Part shown: positions 61,555-64,000 of the stretch, piece by piece
Numbering within the stretch: position 1 is the stretch's first letter
Layout: every line of letters begins with the position of its first letter
DNA from: Bacteroidaceae bacterium
GTDB lineage: Bacteria > Bacteroidota > Bacteroidia > Bacteroidales > Bacteroidaceae
DNA length: 64,000 bases
Assembly (NCBI GenBank): GCA_017464345.1
Contig: JAFUAH010000019.1
Coordinates: forward strand, 1 to 64,000
Reading direction: 5' to 3'
Notes under the pieces: generated by a model
What the model was told of the DNA's origin: nothing
The model's input: only the letters and a program-made list of their open reading frames with translations
Database searches by the model: none
Made by a program: the position numbers and the translations under genes

Positions 61555-62123
61555 TAAAGATTGTCATTATAGATAACTACGACTCCTTCACCTACAATCT
61601 GAGCCATTTGGTGAAACAGTTCGATACCGATGTGACCGTATATCGGAACGACCAGTTCCAGATGCCACAGCTGGAGGTCTTTGACAAGATTATCCTTTCC
61701 CCTGGTCCCGGCATACCGAGCGAAGCTGGCCTACTCATGGATGTCATTAGGGTCTATGCCGAACGCAAGCCCATCCTGGGCGTATGTCTGGGCCACCAGG
61801 CCATAGCCGAAGCCTTTGGCGGCAGACTGACGAACCTAAGTTCCGTATTCCATGGCGTGGAGACACCCGTACACACATGTGTGACCGACGACTATCTCTT
61901 CGAGGACTTGCCGCCTACCTTCAGCGTGGGTCGCTATCACTCGTGGGTGGCCGACAAGGAGGACTTCCCCAGCTGCCTGGAGGTGACTAGCGTGTCGGAC
62001 GAAGGTTACATCATGTCACTTCGCCATCGCCAGTATGACATCCGGGGGCTGCAATACCATCCCGAAAGCGTGCTGACCAAGGACGGAAAGCAAATCATTG
62101 GGAACTGGATAAGGAAGCGCTGA
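61551..62123 (+). CDS. trpG: Anthranilate synthase component II (glutamine amidotransferase)
   Basis: The 190-residue protein is a class I glutamine amidotransferase with IDNYDSFTYNL at the N-terminus, the nucleophile in LGVCLGHQAIAEAFGG, and His-x-Glu in GLQYHPESVLT. It supplies ammonia to TrpE. Its ATG overlaps the trpE stop (ATGA). It is a stand-alone TrpG, not fused to TrpD. Confidence 0.97.
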   Translation: MIKIVIIDNYDSFTYNLSHLVKQFDTDVTVYRNDQFQMPQLEVFDKIILSPGPGIPSEAGLLMDVIRVYAERKPILGVCLGHQAIAEAFGGRLTNLSSVFHGVETPVHTCVTDDYLFEDLPPTFSVGRYHSWVADKEDFPSCLEVTSVSDEGYIMSLRHRQYDIRGLQYHPESVLTKDGKQIIGNWIRKR

Positions 62124-62156
62124 AAACACTGTACATTCCGATTAAAGACAACGACA

Positions 62157-63152
62157 ATGAAACAATACCTAACTCGACTGATCAACGGCGAGACACTGTC
62201 CCGTGAGGACACGCACGAAATCATGCTGGGCATCACCCGCGAAGCATACAACGACAGCCAGATAGCAGCCCTGCTGATGGCCCTGCAGATGCGCACGGTG
62301 ACCGTGGACGAGATGCTGGGCTTCCGCGACGGATTACTGGAGACGGGCAAACACATTGACATGGAAGGAGGGAAGACTTTGGACATCGTGGGAACCGGAG
62401 GCGACGGCAAGAACACCTTCAACATCAGCACCTGCTCGGCATTCGTCATCGCAGGGGCTGGATACAAGGTGACAAAGCACGGCAACGGTGGCAGCACCAG
62501 CGTCAGCGGAGCCAGCAATGTGCTGGCAGGTCACGGCGTAAAGTTCACCGACAACGAGTCTGCTCTACGTCGCTCGCTGGACGAGGCTAACTTTTGCTAC
62601 TTCCATGCCCCCCTCTTTGCCTATGGCATGAAGTTCATGGGGCCCGTGCGGCGGGCGCTGGCCATCCCGACCTGCTTCAACCTGCTGGGACCGCTTGTCA
62701 ATCCATGCCAGCCCCAATGCTCGCTCCACGGGACGGCCAACCAGAGCCAGATGCGCCTCTACATCAACCTGCACCAGCGCATTGGTGACGACTTCGGCGT
62801 AGTGAACAGTTACGACGGATACGACGAGATATCACTAACCAGCGGATTCAAGCTGACAACCAATAACTTCGAAAAGGTGTTCACGCCCAAGGACCTTGGC
62901 TTCAACTATGTGGACGCGCAGGACATCTACGGCGGCAAGACGCAAGAAGAGGCGATGCACATCTTCGACCGTGTGCTGGAGAACAAGAGCACTGAAGCAC
63001 AGCGCAACGTCATCCTGGCCAATGCAGCCTGCGGCATCAGCATCATAGACCGCAACCTGAGCATTGCCGAGAGTATCGACATCGCTCGCGAATCGCTGGA
63101 AAGCGGACGGGCCATGCAGTGCTTCCGCAAGTTTGTAGAGATAAATTCGTGA
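62157..63152 (+). CDS. trpD: Anthranilate phosphoribosyltransferase
   Basis: The 331-residue enzyme transfers the phosphoribosyl group to anthranilate. The PRPP-binding loops are DIVGTGGDGKNTFNIST and KHGNGGSTSVSGASNVL, followed by FCYFHAPLFAYGMKFMGPVR and TCFNLLGPLVNPC. It lies 33 bases after trpG. The length matches the family. Confidence 0.97.
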   Translation: MKQYLTRLINGETLSREDTHEIMLGITREAYNDSQIAALLMALQMRTVTVDEMLGFRDGLLETGKHIDMEGGKTLDIVGTGGDGKNTFNISTCSAFVIAGAGYKVTKHGNGGSTSVSGASNVLAGHGVKFTDNESALRRSLDEANFCYFHAPLFAYGMKFMGPVRRALAIPTCFNLLGPLVNPCQPQCSLHGTANQSQMRLYINLHQRIGDDFGVVNSYDGYDEISLTSGFKLTTNNFEKVFTPKDLGFNYVDAQDIYGGKTQEEAMHIFDRVLENKSTEAQRNVILANAACGISIIDRNLSIAESIDIARESLESGRAMQCFRKFVEINS

Positions 63153-63189
63153 TTTTGCAGGACTTCGAATTACATAAATAGCACGGCTT

Positions 63190-63990
63190 ATGAAGGACGT
63201 TCTGGAAGAGATTGTCGCCTGGAAGCGCATCGAAGTGGAAGAACAGAAAAAAGCCCTTCCGCCACGGCAGTTACACGCCATGGTGGAGGGGCTTTTGGCA
63301 GAGGGACCTGCGCCCAAGAGCATGAGCGAGAGCCTGACGGCAAGCCCTCACGGCATCATTGCCGAGTTTAAGCGCAAGAGCCCCTCGAAGGGATGGATTC
63401 ACCCCAATGTGGAGCCTGAGCAGGTGGTGCCCCTATATGCCCAGAGCGGAGCCACCGCCCTGAGCATCCTGACCGACGAGCGCTACTTTGGCGGCCGTCT
63501 GGAATACATTTCACGCCTTGCCTCCCCCTCATCCCCTCTCCCCCCCATCCTGCGCAAGGACTTCATCATCGATGAGTATCAGCTGTTCCAAGCCCGCCAG
63601 GCCGGTGCCGATGCCGTACTGCTGATAGCAGCCGACCTCACCCTGCCCGAATGCCGGACACTGGCTCGGACGGCGCACGAACTGGGCCTGGAGGTGCTGT
63701 TGGAGATGCACAGCGAAGCAGAACTGGACTATGCCGAACTGGACGTGGACATGCTGGGTATCAACAACCGCAACCTAGGCACCTTCCACACCGACGTGGC
63801 CAACTCCTTCCGTATGGCCGACCGCCTGCCCGCCGACCGTGTCAGGGTCAGCGAGAGCGGCATCAGCCAACCGCAGACCATCGGCCTGCTGCGCGAGGCC
63901 GGTTTCCGCGGATTCCTCATCGGAGAGACCTTTATGCGCGAAGCTGACCCTGGCAAGGCACTGAAACGATTTATTGAAGGACTGTTATGA
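63190..63990 (+). CDS. trpC: Indole-3-glycerol-phosphate synthase
   Basis: The 266-residue TIM-barrel enzyme has AEFKRKSPSKGWI, SILTDERYFGG, LPPILRKDFIIDEYQ, GINNRNLGTF and SESGI, the IGPS signature with catalytic lysines in FKRKSPSK and LRKDF. Just before the last of these, a C-rich run (CTCCCCCTCATCCCCTCTCC around 63521-63545) gives ASPSSPLPPIL, slightly longer than usual. It is not fused to trpF. The stop overlaps the next start by four bases (ATGA). Confidence 0.96.
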   Translation: MKDVLEEIVAWKRIEVEEQKKALPPRQLHAMVEGLLAEGPAPKSMSESLTASPHGIIAEFKRKSPSKGWIHPNVEPEQVVPLYAQSGATALSILTDERYFGGRLEYISRLASPSSPLPPILRKDFIIDEYQLFQARQAGADAVLLIAADLTLPECRTLARTAHELGLEVLLEMHSEAELDYAELDVDMLGINNRNLGTFHTDVANSFRMADRLPADRVRVSESGISQPQTIGLLREAGFRGFLIGETFMREADPGKALKRFIEGLL

Positions 63991-64000
63991 TAATCAAGAT
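63987..64000 (+). CDS. trpF: Start of phosphoribosylanthranilate isomerase (cut by window end)
   Basis: An ATG overlapping the trpC stop opens MIIK and runs off the window. The position after trpC in a Bacteroidetes trp operon and the typical MIIKVCG-type start make trpF the best guess; only four codons are visible. Confidence 0.6.

Overview
The window is a 64 kb stretch of a Bacteroidales chromosome, most likely from a Prevotella-like gut or rumen bacterium. The evidence is the rpsF-rpsR-rplI order, a murF-alr fusion next to a GSCFA gene, RprX/RprY-type regulators, many Bacteroidetes-only families (DUF6057, DUF4827, DUF3737, DUF4838, GSCFA), -7 boxes of the form TAnnTTTG, and the near absence of Shine-Dalgarno sites. 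Coding DNA is moderately GC-rich and intergenic DNA is AT-rich. Nothing indicates a prophage, conjugative element, insertion sequence with transposase, CRISPR array, rRNA or tRNA.

Layout. 0-1 kb: a decayed toxin-antitoxin pair and two very small proteins. 1-3.5 kb: two paralogous membrane proteins, only one of which keeps an AraC-type DNA-binding domain. 3.6-7.4 kb: a MalY/PatB-type lyase, a DUF3737 protein and a MATE exporter. 7.7-10.3 kb: clpB. 10.4-20 kb: a secreted LacZ-type beta-galactosidase, then a plus-strand run of DUF6057 membrane protein, PD40/CxxCH lipoprotein and a second GH2 enzyme. 20.1-23.5 kb: GSCFA and murF-alr (cell wall). 23.7-33.3 kb: a lipoprotein gene, a strong terminator, then a five-gene cluster (HEAT-like membrane protein, processive GT2 synthase, TPR/YaiO beta-barrel, DUF4838 lipoprotein, DUF1573 lipoprotein) that looks like an uncharacterised synthase-dependent exopolysaccharide system. 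33.3-35.2 kb: an ABC-type ATPase with a DUF4435/TOPRIM-like protein, the composition of PARIS-type phage defence. 36-42 kb: two large secreted proteins behind a long structured leader. 42.3-45.5 kb: tetrapyrrole-methylase-fold methyltransferase, glycosyltransferase and MtaB. 45.7-50 kb: small lipoprotein, ribosomal operon, two-component system. 50.1-53.8 kb: a second, GTPase-altered EF-G and HemW. 53.8-58.8 kb: DUF4827, DHH phosphoesterase, secreted endonuclease I, NhaD antiporter. 58.9 kb to the end: trpB-E-G-D-C and the first codons of trpF.

Two genome-scale patterns stand out. First, a 90-bp palindromic element (24-bp identical arms around a 42-bp structured centre) occurs three times between genes, in both orientations. 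Second, smaller palindromic repeats lie in frame inside unrelated conserved genes (MATE exporter, GH2 enzyme, MtaB, methyltransferase), much as Rickettsia palindromic elements do. The candidate new systems are the exopolysaccharide cluster and the ATPase/DUF4435 pair; both calls rest on domain recognition by eye.
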